NCBI GenBank assembly: GCA_014379345.1
Contig: JACMLY010000137.1
Span: 62,001-126,000, forward strand
DNA length: 64,000 bases
Source of the DNA: Chitinophagaceae bacterium
GTDB lineage: Bacteria > Bacteroidota > Bacteroidia > Chitinophagales > Chitinophagaceae
Direction of reading: 5' to 3'
How positions within the stretch are numbered: the first letter of the stretch is position 1; each line of letters starts with the position of its first letter. A program made the translations under genes and the position numbers. The notes below the pieces were generated by a model. The model was not told the origin of the DNA. It did no database searches and was given only the letters and a program-made list of their open reading frames with translations. Positions 1 to 9,694 of the stretch are shown here, in pieces.

Positions 1-1
1 T

Positions 2-163
2 GATGAAAATCTTGTGGCACAATCTCCATTTGTGGAGCAGCACAACGAACTGCAAATAGTTCTGCCTTCGAATTTTAGTATTGGTATAAATCTCTTTTTT
101 ACTTCTTATAAGTTCCTGCATCAATTCTTTTTTGAGTTAAGAGGCCCGCCCTCCTTCGCATAG
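2..163 (+). CDS. C-terminal end of an unidentified protein (partial)
   Basis: An open frame runs from the left edge to a TAG stop and encodes about 53 residues, including a stretch reading LPSNFSIGINLFF. That segment resembles the last beta-strand of an outer-membrane barrel, but the frame continues for about 20 more residues instead of ending at an aromatic residue. A frameshift or a chance open frame is therefore possible. The next gene lies about 115 bases downstream on the same strand. The start is outside the window and no family can be named. Confidence 0.3.
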   Translation, partial: DENLVAQSPFVEQHNELQIVLPSNFSIGINLFFTSYKFLHQFFFELRGPPSFA

Positions 164-277
164 TTTGTTGGTTTACGAAAACAAACGGTGTTTTCCATTT
201 TCTATTTCTATATGTTTTCGGATAACCAGCTTATTTGATAAAAGACTATTGCGAATGAGTATAATTCAAAATATTGT

Positions 278-2701
278 ATGCAAAAGATTTGTCTCCATAT
301 TATTTTTTTACTGGGTTTTGTTTACGGCATAAAAGCGCAGCAATCCTCCCCGGTTGCGGATTCGTCACAAAAAAGGATAAGAACTGGTTTTTCAGGCAGA
401 GTTATCCAGGCCGCATCAGACATGCCCCTGCAGGGGGCCTCAATTTATATAAGCGATATAAAAGCGGGAGTGGCTACTAATAGTGATGGCCGTTTCACAA
501 TGAAAAATATACCTCCCGGCCGTCACCTGGTCGAGATTTCATTTGTTGGATATTCCACCGTCTCTGAATATGTGGACATGCGGGGCGATATTCAAAGAGA
601 GTTTGCATTGTATCCCGAAGTGGCCGAGCGTAATGCGGTAGTAATTACGGGAGTTAGTTCTGCCACCCAGGCTAAACGTATTCCTACACCCATTACAATA
701 ATCAGGAGACAGGATCTGCTCAAAAACGTGTCGGTAAATATTGTGGATGCCATCAGTAAAAGCCCGGGTATTGCACAATTATCTACCGGTCCGGCCATCT
801 CCAAGCCGGTGATCAGAGGCTTAGGATACAACCGCGTGGTTATTCTGAACGACGGTGTGAGACAGGAGGGGCAGCAGTGGGGCGACGAACACGGAATTGA
901 AATTGATGAATACAGCGTTAGCAAAATTGAAATCCTCAAAGGTCCGGCTTCCCTTAGTTATGGAAGTGATGCCATGGCTGGAGTGATCAATATCATTACA
1001 AATGTTCCAGTTCCCGATGGAACCGTGCGTGGTAATATCATATCAAATTATCAGACAAATAACCGCCTGCGCGGCATCGGGGGAAATATTGCCGGCAATC
1101 AGAATGGCTTTAACTGGAATGCTTACGGATCATTGAAAGCAGCAGCTGATTATGAAAACAGATATGACGGAAGGGTTTATAATTCAAAATTCAATGAGAA
1201 GAATTTTGGTGGCTATGTTGGATACAATGGAAACTGGGGTTATACTCATATCCTCTTCAGTCGTTTTCATCAAAGTGTTGGAATTGTAGAAGGCGATCGT
1301 AACGATAATGGACAATTTGTTAAGCCCCTCCCTGGTGGCCTGGAAGGGTTGCCTTCGAAAGCTGACTTTAACAGCACGATTCCTCAGATACCCAGGCAGG
1401 ATATCAAACACTTTAAAATTGCCGGGGATAATAGTTTTAACATCGGCAATGCTCGACTCACCTTTAATGCCGCATATCAACGCAACCAACGCATCGAGTT
1501 TGGTAACGCAGATGATCCGTCGGAGAAGGAGTTGTATTTCGATCTAAAAACGATCACCCTTTCCGGCATTTATCATTTAGCGGAAAAAAATTCTTGGCGA
1601 ACCTCTATTGGGTTGAATGGATTGTCGCAAAACAACAAGAATAAAGGAGAGGAAGTTTTGATCCCTCAGTATTCATTATTCGATATCGGTGCTTTCATGT
1701 ACCTGCAAAAAACATGGGGAAACCTTTCCATGAGTGGAGGCGTACGGTATGATCACCGGAGTTTGAGTTCTAAATCTTTTTTTGAAGGCAGCGATCTGAA
1801 GTTTGTGGCATTCAATAAAAATTTCTCCAATGTTTCCGGCAGTATCGGGTTTACCATCCAACCCTCAAGCATGGTAACGATTAAACTAAATGCAGCAAGG
1901 GGGTTTCGGGCGCCTAATATCCCCGAGTTAGCTTCTAACGGGGCACACGAGGGCTCTAACAGGTATGAGTATGGGGATAAAAATCTTAAATCCGAAACCA
2001 GCTTGCAATTGGACGGCGGTTTTGAACTGAGCTCGGAACATATTTCAATGGAAGCAGGTTTTTTTCACAATGACATCAACAATTTCATTTTTTACAGGAA
2101 ATTGATTTCCTATGCCGGCGGTGATTCTGCGATCGACGTAAACGGTTCGATGACACCCGCATTTCAGTTCGATCAGCGAAAGGCGAAGCTGGCTGGCCTG
2201 GAATTAAAATTTGATATCCATCCGCATCCGTTAGACTGGCTGCATATTGAAAACAGTTTTTCATACGTAAGAGGGGTTTTTAAGAAGTCTGTTGAAGGAA
2301 CAAAAAATATTCCTTTTATCCCGGCTGCAAGATTGATCTCAGAGATCAGAGCCGATTTTTTTCAGCAAGGCAAATTCATCCGCAACCTTTCACTCAAGGC
2401 TGAATTGGATAATACATTCAGGCAAAGTAATGCGTTCACCGGGTATAATACCGAAACGGAAACGGGCGCCTACACCCTGTTCAATGCCGGTATCGGAACG
2501 GATATAATGACGAAAAAAAATAAAGTGGTCGCCAGCATTTATCTAAATGCTTTGAATATTGGCGACGTTGCCTATCAAAATCATTTAAGCCGGTTGAAAT
2601 ATGCAGCCGGGAACATCGTTACAGGAAGGAACGGCGTCTATAACATGGGCAGAAATTTCAGCGTCAAAGTAAATATACCTTTGTCTTTTACACCAAATTG
2701 A
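278..2701 (+). CDS. TonB-dependent outer-membrane receptor
   Basis: An outer-membrane active transporter of 807 residues. A signal peptide of about 20 residues ends in KAQQ. A carboxypeptidase-like regulatory domain spans roughly residues 37-115 (with the GRFTMKNIPPG type of turn), a plug domain about 125-250 (VIRGLGYNRVVILNDGVRQE, then EILKGPASLSYGSDAMAGVI), and the rest is a 22-strand-type barrel. The plug sequence with QQWGDEHGIEIDE is of the kind found in metal or small-cofactor receptors related to ZnuD, but the substrate cannot be read from sequence and no partner SusD lipoprotein lies next to it, so a polysaccharide-utilisation role is unlikely. A strong terminator follows the stop. 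Confidence 0.92.
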   Translation: MQKICLHIIFLLGFVYGIKAQQSSPVADSSQKRIRTGFSGRVIQAASDMPLQGASIYISDIKAGVATNSDGRFTMKNIPPGRHLVEISFVGYSTVSEYVDMRGDIQREFALYPEVAERNAVVITGVSSATQAKRIPTPITIIRRQDLLKNVSVNIVDAISKSPGIAQLSTGPAISKPVIRGLGYNRVVILNDGVRQEGQQWGDEHGIEIDEYSVSKIEILKGPASLSYGSDAMAGVINIITNVPVPDGTVRGNIISNYQTNNRLRGIGGNIAGNQNGFNWNAYGSLKAAADYENRYDGRVYNSKFNEKNFGGYVGYNGNWGYTHILFSRFHQSVGIVEGDRNDNGQFVKPLPGGLEGLPSKADFNSTIPQIPRQDIKHFKIAGDNSFNIGNARLTFNAAYQRNQRIEFGNADDPSEKELYFDLKTITLSGIYHLAEKNSWRTSIGLNGLSQNNKNKGEEVLIPQYSLFDIGAFMYLQKTWGNLSMSGGVRYDHRSLSSKSFFEGSDLKFVAFNKNFSNVSGSIGFTIQPSSMVTIKLNAARGFRAPNIPELASNGAHEGSNRYEYGDKNLKSETSLQLDGGFELSSEHISMEAGFFHNDINNFIFYRKLISYAGGDSAIDVNGSMTPAFQFDQRKAKLAGLELKFDIHPHPLDWLHIENSFSYVRGVFKKSVEGTKNIPFIPAARLISEIRADFFQQGKFIRNLSLKAELDNTFRQSNAFTGYNTETETGAYTLFNAGIGTDIMTKKNKVVASIYLNALNIGDVAYQNHLSRLKYAAGNIVTGRNGVYNMGRNFSVKVNIPLSFTPN

Positions 2702-2768
2702 GCATCTATACTAATCCTGCAATTTTTGCGTTATATGCTTACTAACCTTTATTCATAAAACTACAGCG

Positions 2769-2798
2769 GCCCCGATTTTTCGGGGCTTCTTTTTTTTA
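2769..2798 (+). terminator. Intrinsic terminator after the TonB receptor gene
   Basis: A perfect 7-bp stem (GCCCCGA / TCGGGGC) closes a TTTT loop and is followed by TTC and a run of eight T. It lies 68 bases after the receptor stop codon on the same strand and separates it from the next plus-strand gene. Confidence 0.85.
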
Positions 2799-2828
2799 CC
2801 CGTAATTTTGGCAATAATTTTTTTCTGA

Positions 2829-3287
2829 ATGGAACTATCCATCACCACACCTGCTTTATTATTCCCGGCTATTTCACTATTGATGCTGGCGTATACCAAT
2901 CGTTTTCTTGCGCTGGCAAGTCTTATTCGTAAACTGCATGATAAATACAAACAGGATCCCGATCAAAAGCATATCGTTACGCAAATAAAAAGCCTTCGTG
3001 CCCGTATTCGCTTGATCCGGTCCATGCAGGGCTCCGGTGTGGTAAGTTTTTTATTTTGTGTTGTATGTATGTACTGTATTTTCAGGGGATGGGAACAAGC
3101 CAGCTATTGGATATTTGCATTTAGCATGATGAGTTTCATGTTATCCCTCGTACTCTCATTGGTTGAGATCACTCTTAGTATGCGGGCCCTGGAAGTTGAG
3201 CTGATGGACATGGAGGAATTGACAAAATCAAACTTCTTTGGTGATATTTTGCGGGTACGGGAAGAAAATGAAGGTACTAATCAGTAG
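2829..3287 (+). CDS. DUF2721-type small membrane protein
   Basis: A 152-residue inner-membrane protein with hydrophobic segments near residues 8-27, 72-92 and 98-120. The cytoplasmic loop between the first two is basic and helical (residues 30-68, rich in R and K). The order ALLFPAISLLMLAYTNRFLALASLIR, a helix, then a hairpin of two membrane segments and a short acidic tail (VELMDMEELT) fits the DUF2721 family, whose role is unknown. It converges with the DUF983 gene downstream and the two 3' ends overlap by 11 bases. Confidence 0.7.
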   Translation: MELSITTPALLFPAISLLMLAYTNRFLALASLIRKLHDKYKQDPDQKHIVTQIKSLRARIRLIRSMQGSGVVSFLFCVVCMYCIFRGWEQASYWIFAFSMMSFMLSLVLSLVEITLSMRALEVELMDMEELTKSNFFGDILRVREENEGTNQ

Positions 3288-3756
3288 ATGTTTTCTTGCT
3301 ATATCCTTCCGAGTTGTAGTCGAATGTTTTCACGGAAGTATTTTTATAATTTGAATCGTACTTAACAAAAAAGTGTACATAGATAACCCTGCTCATTCGC
3401 ATTAACCAGGGTTGCAGCACAATCAGCAAGCCGATATTTATTCCCATCCACCAGAAAAAGCGATTGTCCCTCACTGACATTCCAATGAAAATATACCATG
3501 CAACAAAACTGACAATCGTTAGCACAATTGATAGTCCGTAGCTTACAAACCCGGTTCCATACCAAAACCCAACCTCCAGCTCGTAGGGCTGAGCACATTC
3601 GGGGCAACGATCGTACATGGATAAGACCTTCTTTAAATTCCAGGGATTGTTATTTGTAAACATCTTTCCTCTCCGGCACCTCGGGCATTTCATCGTGAAT
3701 ACACTCCAAAAAAAATTTGGCTTGCCCTTCTTTCCGCCTTCTGTATCTGTATTCAT
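3277..3756 (-). CDS. DUF983 zinc-ribbon membrane protein
   Basis: A 159-residue protein with two CxxC pairs, C24/C27 (MKCPRCRRG) and C51/C54 (DRCPECAQPYE), which form a zinc ribbon, followed by two membrane segments at about 70-92 and 102-118. The layout MKCPRCRxGK, then CPxC and FWYGTGFVSYG is characteristic of DUF983, a Bacteroidota and Alphaproteobacteria family of unknown function. Its 3' end overlaps that of the upstream plus-strand gene. No neighbour suggests a pathway. Confidence 0.85.
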   Translation of the reverse strand: MNTDTEGGKKGKPNFFWSVFTMKCPRCRRGKMFTNNNPWNLKKVLSMYDRCPECAQPYELEVGFWYGTGFVSYGLSIVLTIVSFVAWYIFIGMSVRDNRFFWWMGINIGLLIVLQPWLMRMSRVIYVHFFVKYDSNYKNTSVKTFDYNSEGYSKKTSTD

Positions 3757-3797
3757 TCCGCGAAGCTAGTATTTAAGCCTTTATTAATCTTTATACC

Positions 3798-4568
3798 CTA
3801 CCCTGATTTTATTTTCAAGGCGCGTTGAAGGGTCATCAGCTTCGTATGTTTCATAAAAGTAAGATGTGAAATATTTACTGCAACGATAAAGCCGTAGAAC
3901 CCATCAATAAATCCAAGTTTCAGTATATACGATAGCAAAAATGCCCAGGAGGGATGTACAATTACTTTGAACAGGTTGGTACGACGTCCGTTTTTAAACG
4001 ATGTTTCTGCAGAGATGGTGCTGAATTTATTATTCTGCGCAACATGCTCGGCAATGCTGTTAAAAGAGTAATGGAGAATATCGCCACTGAGCTGTTTAAT
4101 TCTTGTGTCGGGTAGCATTTCGATTCTTTCGTGGATCATTTCATTATTCCATTTAGCGATTTTTTTACTGAATAGCCTGATCTTTTTATCGGGATACCAG
4201 GAGCCATGCCGAATGAATTTTCCACAATAGTTTGTACAGCGGTTCATCATATACGCTTCATGCCCTGAAATTCTTTTTTCGGTCTGAATTTCCCGGATCA
4301 GCGTATTGCTAAGGGCTTCGTCTGCATCCAGGCTCAACACCAGGTCGTGACTGGAAAGTTGCAAAGCCGCATTTTTTTGAGGTCCGTAGCCCTGAAATTT
4401 TTGCTGAAATATCACTGCGCCCCTGTTTCTGGCAACTTCAAGGGTATTATCTGTAGAATAGGAATCGAGAATAACGATCTCATCGGCAATTTCTTTTACC
4501 GAATCAATGCATCTTCCTATGTTTTTTTCTTCATTGAAGGTGATGATAATTACAGATAATGCCCGCAT
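3798..4568 (-). CDS. Family 2 glycosyltransferase, LPS-core type
   Basis: A 256-residue GT-A glycosyltransferase. The start SVIIITFNEEKNIGRCIDSV is the nucleotide-sugar binding strand of GT2, and LSLDADEAL carries the metal-binding DxD at D81/D83. The N-terminal pattern (SVIIITFNEE, IVILDSYSTDNT, GYGPQKNAAL) matches the WaaE/KdtX-like group that adds a hexose to LPS inner core. A C-terminal membrane-associated segment near 205-225 fits action at the inner face of the cytoplasmic membrane. It lies 45 bases downstream of the ABC exporter on the same strand, which suggests joint work in glycolipid assembly. The acceptor is not known. Confidence 0.85.
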   Translation of the reverse strand: MRALSVIIITFNEEKNIGRCIDSVKEIADEIVILDSYSTDNTLEVARNRGAVIFQQKFQGYGPQKNAALQLSSHDLVLSLDADEALSNTLIREIQTEKRISGHEAYMMNRCTNYCGKFIRHGSWYPDKKIRLFSKKIAKWNNEMIHERIEMLPDTRIKQLSGDILHYSFNSIAEHVAQNNKFSTISAETSFKNGRRTNLFKVIVHPSWAFLLSYILKLGFIDGFYGFIVAVNISHLTFMKHTKLMTLQRALKIKSG

Positions 4569-4613
4569 GATATTGAATAATTGATCTTCGGCAAAAATGC
4601 TACTGGTTATTAT

Positions 4614-6431
4614 TTAAGAAACCGGTTCTTTTTTATCTGAAACCTGAAGTGTTTGTTCAGGTGGCGTTGCGCTACTACTCTTTCTTTCCCCTATCTGTTG
4701 CCTCCACATAGCGTAATACAAACCTTTTTCCTGTAAAAGGGTGTTGTGCGAACCTGTCTCAACTATTTCTCCCTGTTCCAACACGTATATCCGGTCGGCA
4801 TGCATAATAGTAGACAAACGATGAGCTATAAGAATGGTTATCTGGTTGCGTGAAGAAGAAATCTGCCGGATGGTTGTGGTAATTTCTTCCTCTGTCAAAG
4901 AATCAAGGGCAGAAGTTGCTTCATCAAAAAGAAGCAATCGCGGCTTGCGTAACAACGCCCTGGCAATTGATATCCGTTGTTTTTCTCCGCCCGATAATTT
5001 CAAACCGCCTTCGCCAATGGTTGTGTCAAGTCCTTTTTCGGCCCTCGTAAGAAGGTTCTGGCAGGAGGCTCTGGTCAATGCTTCATTCAGATCTTCATCT
5101 GTGGCGGATGGGTTTACAAAAGTTAAATTTTCCCTGATGGTGCCGGAAAAAAGTTGTGTATCCTGGGTTACAAATCCTATCTGGTTTCGCAGATCATCGA
5201 AGTTGATGGAAGTTTCATCAATGCCGTTGTACAATATTTTACCTTGTTGCGGGCGATACAATCCAACAAGCAATTTCATTAAAGTAGTTTTTCCCGAACC
5301 GGAAGGACCTACAAAGGCAATTGTTTCACCGATGTCTACAGAAAAATCGATATTATCAATGGCTTTTTGCTGGGCAGTCTGGTGTTTGAAACCAACCTGT
5401 ACAAATTCAAGTGTTTTTATTTCACCGAGGTGTTTGGGATGAACAGGTTGTAACTCGGGAGGCTTTGTCATCAGGTTATTAAAATTATTGAGAGATGCTT
5501 CCGCTTCACGATAAGATAAAAGTATATTCCCTATTTCCTGCAATGGTCCAAATACAAAGAAGGAGAAAATCTGCATGGTGACCAGTTCTTCGGCCGGCAT
5601 CACATTTCTATATACCAGCCACATTAAAATAAAAAGGATAACCTGTCTCAACGTATTAATAAAAGTTCCCTGTATAAAACTGATGCTCCGGATCTTTTTC
5701 ACCTTGGTGAGCTCAAAACCTAATATTTTAAAAGTGTTTTTATTTAAGCGATTCACCTCCTGGTTAGTCAATCCTAAACTTTTTACCAATTCTATATTGC
5801 GCAATGATTCGGTAGTCGATCCTGCAAGGGCAGTTGTTTGTTTTACAATTGTTTTCTGAATGATCTTTATTTTTTTGCTAAGCAAATTGGTGATGATGAC
5901 GAGCATAATGATCCCCCCGAAATAAACCAACGGAAGGGTGGGATGGATGCTTGCTGCATACACAGAAATGAACACCACGCCTATAATGATACCGAATAAC
6001 ACGTTGATGCAATAGCTCATGAATTTCTCTGTATCGCTGCGTACTTTGGTTAAAACACTCAAAGTTTCTCCGCTCCGTTGATCTTCAAATTCCTGGTAGG
6101 GCAATTTCATGGCATGTTTCAATCCGTCGGTGAAAACATTAGCGCCGAATTTTTGTATGATCACGTTTAAAAAATAGTCCTGGAAGTTTTTGGCTATCCG
6201 GCTTACCATGGCTACCCCGATAGAAGCCAACAACAACATCAGTAAGGTCGAGAGAAAATTAGGCCATGTATAAGAGCCGGCAGGTGTTTTTTGATGATCG
6301 TAGGCAAGCTTTACGAGTTTTCCGAATATAATGGGATCGACAAGGGAGAAACCCGTATTTATAGCAGCAAGAGACAGTGTTAATACCACCATCCATTTAT
6401 ATGGTTTCAGATAGGTGAACAGTATTTTCAT
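4614..6431 (-). CDS. ABC exporter, fused membrane and ATPase domains
   Basis: A 605-residue half-transporter of the MsbA/type IV exporter class. Six membrane segments lie within residues 15-310. The nucleotide-binding domain has Walker A GPSGSGKTT (375-383), a Q-loop (VTQDTQ near 421), signature LSGGEKQR (479-486), Walker B LLLFDEATS (499-507) and an H-loop histidine in IAHRLST near 536. It should act as a homodimer that moves a lipid, glycolipid or drug outward using ATP. Its place beside LPS-type glycosyltransferases favours a lipid-linked sugar substrate, but the sequence alone does not separate this from a multidrug exporter. Confidence 0.92.
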   Translation of the reverse strand: MKILFTYLKPYKWMVVLTLSLAAINTGFSLVDPIIFGKLVKLAYDHQKTPAGSYTWPNFLSTLLMLLLASIGVAMVSRIAKNFQDYFLNVIIQKFGANVFTDGLKHAMKLPYQEFEDQRSGETLSVLTKVRSDTEKFMSYCINVLFGIIIGVVFISVYAASIHPTLPLVYFGGIIMLVIITNLLSKKIKIIQKTIVKQTTALAGSTTESLRNIELVKSLGLTNQEVNRLNKNTFKILGFELTKVKKIRSISFIQGTFINTLRQVILFILMWLVYRNVMPAEELVTMQIFSFFVFGPLQEIGNILLSYREAEASLNNFNNLMTKPPELQPVHPKHLGEIKTLEFVQVGFKHQTAQQKAIDNIDFSVDIGETIAFVGPSGSGKTTLMKLLVGLYRPQQGKILYNGIDETSINFDDLRNQIGFVTQDTQLFSGTIRENLTFVNPSATDEDLNEALTRASCQNLLTRAEKGLDTTIGEGGLKLSGGEKQRISIARALLRKPRLLLFDEATSALDSLTEEEITTTIRQISSSRNQITILIAHRLSTIMHADRIYVLEQGEIVETGSHNTLLQEKGLYYAMWRQQIGERKSSSATPPEQTLQVSDKKEPVS

Positions 6432-6509
6432 AACGTAATTTAATAACTTCTGGATTAAACAATAAGTTATACTCTCAGTAACAAAGGAAGCCTATTGAAG
6501 AATAACTCT

Positions 6510-7484
6510 TTAATTCCTTATCATCCAGAAAGATCCTGGTTCATCGTCGGGTATTTTTGCAGTGTTGGGACATTTTGCGCCCAATTCTTTTGGATGGTTA
6601 TGTTTCAGAAAATTCACTGCTCCAAGTATGCGGAATTGTTGATTAAAACTTAAAAATGCTTCCAGTAAATATTGCTCATTCCACAAGCAGTGTTTATCAA
6701 TGACCCACTCCTTCGGATAATCGCGCGGAGTAAAAATATCATGAATATGAACAAGAACTCCTTGTTTTAAAACAGGGAGTATTTCAAGGAATTCGAATAA
6801 TACATCGCCCTGTGGCCTTATCATATGTGAGGAATCAATAAAGAGAATATCGTTTGCTTCCAGAGTAGAGAAAAATCCAACATCAATATCCTCAACCTTT
6901 TTTCTGATAACTTCAACAGGTAGTTTTTCGAGCCAGGGCATTTCATAGGGTTCTACACAAATATGTTTTGCAGGTGCAGAACCTGTTTGTTCGTTTTTCT
7001 TTTCTGCCTGCATGCAAATGAGGGTCGAATAGCCGCAACCGATTTCGATGATCATGCCGGGTTTGAAATGTCTGATAATATTGTAGCAATAATCACCGTC
7101 TCCTGCCAGAAATGAAGGATTATTTAAATAGTATTGATGTTCCGCAGCATCTTTTCTATCCCGGGGTAGCAGGGATAGCTCTTCCACGAACTGAAAATGA
7201 TTGAGCAGATCCAGTTGTTCATTAATATTCCATTGAATTCCTTTAAGATTTCGCTTCTCGCCCAATTCCCGGGTAAGTGTTTTGGAAGGGTTTACCAAAG
7301 GTTGATAATAATGATCATTTACCGGGAGCACACCCACTTTCATAAAGATTTGCTCGCTGAGGGGCATTTGTTGTCTCGTAGTGCTCCTGATATATTTAAA
7401 CCACACTGCGCTAAGGAGTGTAATTGGACTTAAAAGCAAATCACTGACTCTTCGAACTACGATGTTATTTAGAACCTGTTTCAT
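6510..7484 (-). CDS. Class I SAM-dependent methyltransferase
   Basis: About 324 residues from the ATG at 7484; a TTG eight codons earlier is the alternative start. The SAM-binding motif I reads GMIIEIGCGYSTL near residue 150, followed by an acidic strand end (HICVEPYE) and ILFIDSSHM, where an aspartate and a histidine could hold a metal or acceptor. VHIHDIF is the next conserved strand. The roughly 140 residues before the methyltransferase fold are unassigned. Placement between the ABC exporter and a divergent glycosyltransferase suggests a sugar or lipid acceptor. The true substrate is unknown. Confidence 0.75.
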   Translation of the reverse strand: MKQVLNNIVVRRVSDLLLSPITLLSAVWFKYIRSTTRQQMPLSEQIFMKVGVLPVNDHYYQPLVNPSKTLTRELGEKRNLKGIQWNINEQLDLLNHFQFVEELSLLPRDRKDAAEHQYYLNNPSFLAGDGDYCYNIIRHFKPGMIIEIGCGYSTLICMQAEKKNEQTGSAPAKHICVEPYEMPWLEKLPVEVIRKKVEDIDVGFFSTLEANDILFIDSSHMIRPQGDVLFEFLEILPVLKQGVLVHIHDIFTPRDYPKEWVIDKHCLWNEQYLLEAFLSFNQQFRILGAVNFLKHNHPKELGAKCPNTAKIPDDEPGSFWMIRN

Positions 7485-7619
7485 ACATATTGTTCTGAAT
7501 GGCTGCAAAATAAATAAATAATACTGAAACCCGCATTCATTCAGATTTGGGTCACGTATGTGATCAAATAGATGTTATTGCTGAGAATAATTAATTTGCA
7601 GGCAATTTTGCAAAACACC

Positions 7620-8417
7620 ATGATTCAGCCATTGGTATCAATAATCACGATCGTCTATAACGGAGAAAAATATGTCGAGCAGGCTATATTGAGTGTGCTT
7701 CATCAAAGCTATCGGAATATCGAATACATTATTGTTGATGGAGGCTCAACAGATAATACAATTTCCATTATCAATCATTACCGCGAAAAGGTGCATAAGT
7801 TCATTTCTGAAAAAGACAGGGGGATCAGTGACGCATTTAACAAAGGTATCAAAATGGCAAGCGGCACATTTATCGGAATTTTGAATGCCGACGACTGGTA
7901 TGAAAAAAATGCTATTGAAATGGTGATAGCAAATGGTAACCAGGCGGATATTATATATGGCGATTTGAGATTATGGAATAATGATGAAGTAGATTTTATC
8001 GTGAAAGGTGATCATGCATTGCTTGAGCATGAAATGACGCTCAATCATCCTACTGTTTTTGTAAGAAAAACATGTTACGAGAATTTAGGCCTCTTCGATG
8101 AATCTTTTAAATGCGCGATGGACTATGATATGTTATTGCGCTTAAAAGTAAATGGCAGCAGGTTTGTACATGTGCCACATGTATTGGCCAATATGAGGTG
8201 GGGAGGGTTTAGTGATGCTAAATGGATGATGGGTGTGAAGGAAACCCTTGCTATAAAGAACAAATACCTCGCAAACCAAAAATTTCTGAACCAGTTGTAT
8301 TTTTATAAACACATTCTGGCCATTGCAATTCCAAAATTTCTTACCCGTATTCGTCTGCATTTTATAGTTAAAATGTATCGCTCCCGGTTCTCCAAAATGA
8401 AGAAGTCATATCATTGA
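7620..8417 (+). CDS. Family 2 glycosyltransferase
   Basis: A 265-residue GT-A enzyme. PLVSIITIVYNGEKYVEQAI is the typical GT2 opening, IIVDGGSTDNT follows, and GILNADDWYEKNA holds the metal-binding DD. A later MDYDMLLRLK is the usual acceptor-side motif of WcaA/WcaE-like transferases. The ATG at 7620 places the conserved strand three residues in; an in-frame start at 7572 would add an unconserved extension. A TAATTTG-like box at 7592-7598 would be a suitable -7 element for this start. The gene converges with the O-antigen ligase gene and the ends overlap by 7 bases. Confidence 0.85.
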   Translation: MIQPLVSIITIVYNGEKYVEQAILSVLHQSYRNIEYIIVDGGSTDNTISIINHYREKVHKFISEKDRGISDAFNKGIKMASGTFIGILNADDWYEKNAIEMVIANGNQADIIYGDLRLWNNDEVDFIVKGDHALLEHEMTLNHPTVFVRKTCYENLGLFDESFKCAMDYDMLLRLKVNGSRFVHVPHVLANMRWGGFSDAKWMMGVKETLAIKNKYLANQKFLNQLYFYKHILAIAIPKFLTRIRLHFIVKMYRSRFSKMKKSYH

Positions 8418-9685
8418 GATTTTTGGTTCACGGGTTTTGTCGTGTACAGATACATTAAAGGAAAAAGCGTGGTCAGGATCATTCCGTATTGTCGTTCAAA
8501 TACAGATTCAATAAAAAAGAAGGCAAAAATGATGATGGTCATCCAGGATAGGACCGCTTGTTTTTTGCGTATCACTTTTTGAATAAATATCCAGCACCAA
8601 CCGATGAAAACGAGTAGTCCGGGAATTCCTGATTCAAGGAATGACTGCAGAAATTGATTGTGGCAGTTGAAATCCAGGTATCCACGGTCGCCACGGCTGG
8701 CGAGGCCACCGTACAATCCCATATCGAGATATTTCTTTTGAAGAGCTGCCTGATCGTTTGAAGGACCCACGCCCGTTATCCATGCTTTGCGGTCACGAAT
8801 AATTTCATACGTAAACCGCCAGAGCAATAAACGGAATTGCCATCCATTGAAATACATCGCGTCATTGTATTCGTTTAATGACAACAATTCAATATCACCT
8901 TTCAGATCAGCAAATCTTTTTTTCACAGGGTTGTCAGTTACTGAAATCGCCACCACGATCAGTAGTATCGAAATGCCGGCAATAAGATTTCTTGAAAATC
9001 TGCTTTTAATGTGTGTTTCTGACCGGATGAACCAATAAATAAGGTACAAGGCTGTCACCAATAAAACCATTTTGGATGACAGAAAGAATATAAACAGCAG
9101 GTAAAACAGGATCCAGAGAACATGCAGAAATCGATTCTTTTTAAGCCAGGAGGAATCTGCCAGATCAGCCATCACAAAAACCAGGCTGATAAACATGTAC
9201 ACGCTAAAATATACAGCGTGATGGTCTAAGGGACTCACCAGCTCATGATAAAAAAATACAATTGTATCCTGAGAAGCAGCATACCGCAAAGCGGCTGCAC
9301 AAATACAAAACAGTGCGGCGATAGTCAGGCTAATGCTAAAAACAAGCATTACCTTTTTTCGCATGTCTCTATCAACAAAACCGCTCGAGCAAAATACCAA
9401 AGGCAGGGCAATAAAACCCAGTTTACTTTCCAAATCCTTCCACCCATCCTTAAAATTTTCGCTCATGGTAATTCCTGCTAACTGAATAACCAGAAAAAGG
9501 GTATAGGCAATGAAGAGCTTATCTTTTTTTAACGACCTCCACCTGGATTTGAAATTGCCTTCTATAAGCCAGGTGAGAATTAACAACACAATACAGATGC
9601 TGTTGAGGTTCAACTTTGAGATTACGATGGTAATCACTATCGCGTAAAGTAAAAACAGTCTTATGGTATTGATAAATGGGATCAT
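8411..9685 (-). CDS. O-antigen ligase/polymerase family membrane protein
   Basis: A 424-residue polytopic protein with about 11-12 membrane segments and one large periplasmic loop (about residues 280-350) containing WRFTYEIIRDRKAWITGVGP and the motif CHNQFLQSFLESGIPGLL. The arrangement of a G-x-G turn, then HNxFLQ, then a GIPGLL membrane helix is that of the PF04932 Wzy/WaaL family. A second protein of the same kind is encoded at 11871-13160, so one probably polymerises repeat units and the other ligates the chain. Which does which is not resolved, but the clearer HNQFLQ motif makes this one a reasonable ligase candidate. Confidence 0.8.
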   Translation of the reverse strand: MIPFINTIRLFLLYAIVITIVISKLNLNSICIVLLILTWLIEGNFKSRWRSLKKDKLFIAYTLFLVIQLAGITMSENFKDGWKDLESKLGFIALPLVFCSSGFVDRDMRKKVMLVFSISLTIAALFCICAAALRYAASQDTIVFFYHELVSPLDHHAVYFSVYMFISLVFVMADLADSSWLKKNRFLHVLWILFYLLFIFFLSSKMVLLVTALYLIYWFIRSETHIKSRFSRNLIAGISILLIVVAISVTDNPVKKRFADLKGDIELLSLNEYNDAMYFNGWQFRLLLWRFTYEIIRDRKAWITGVGPSNDQAALQKKYLDMGLYGGLASRGDRGYLDFNCHNQFLQSFLESGIPGLLVFIGWCWIFIQKVIRKKQAVLSWMTIIIFAFFFIESVFERQYGMILTTLFPLMYLYTTKPVNQKSQ

Positions 9686-9694
9686 TTCATTAAA

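Noticed and set aside
4834-5442. A 202-codon plus-strand open frame
   Set aside because: It lies wholly opposite the ATPase domain of the ABC exporter, whose motifs are complete, and its translation shows no family.
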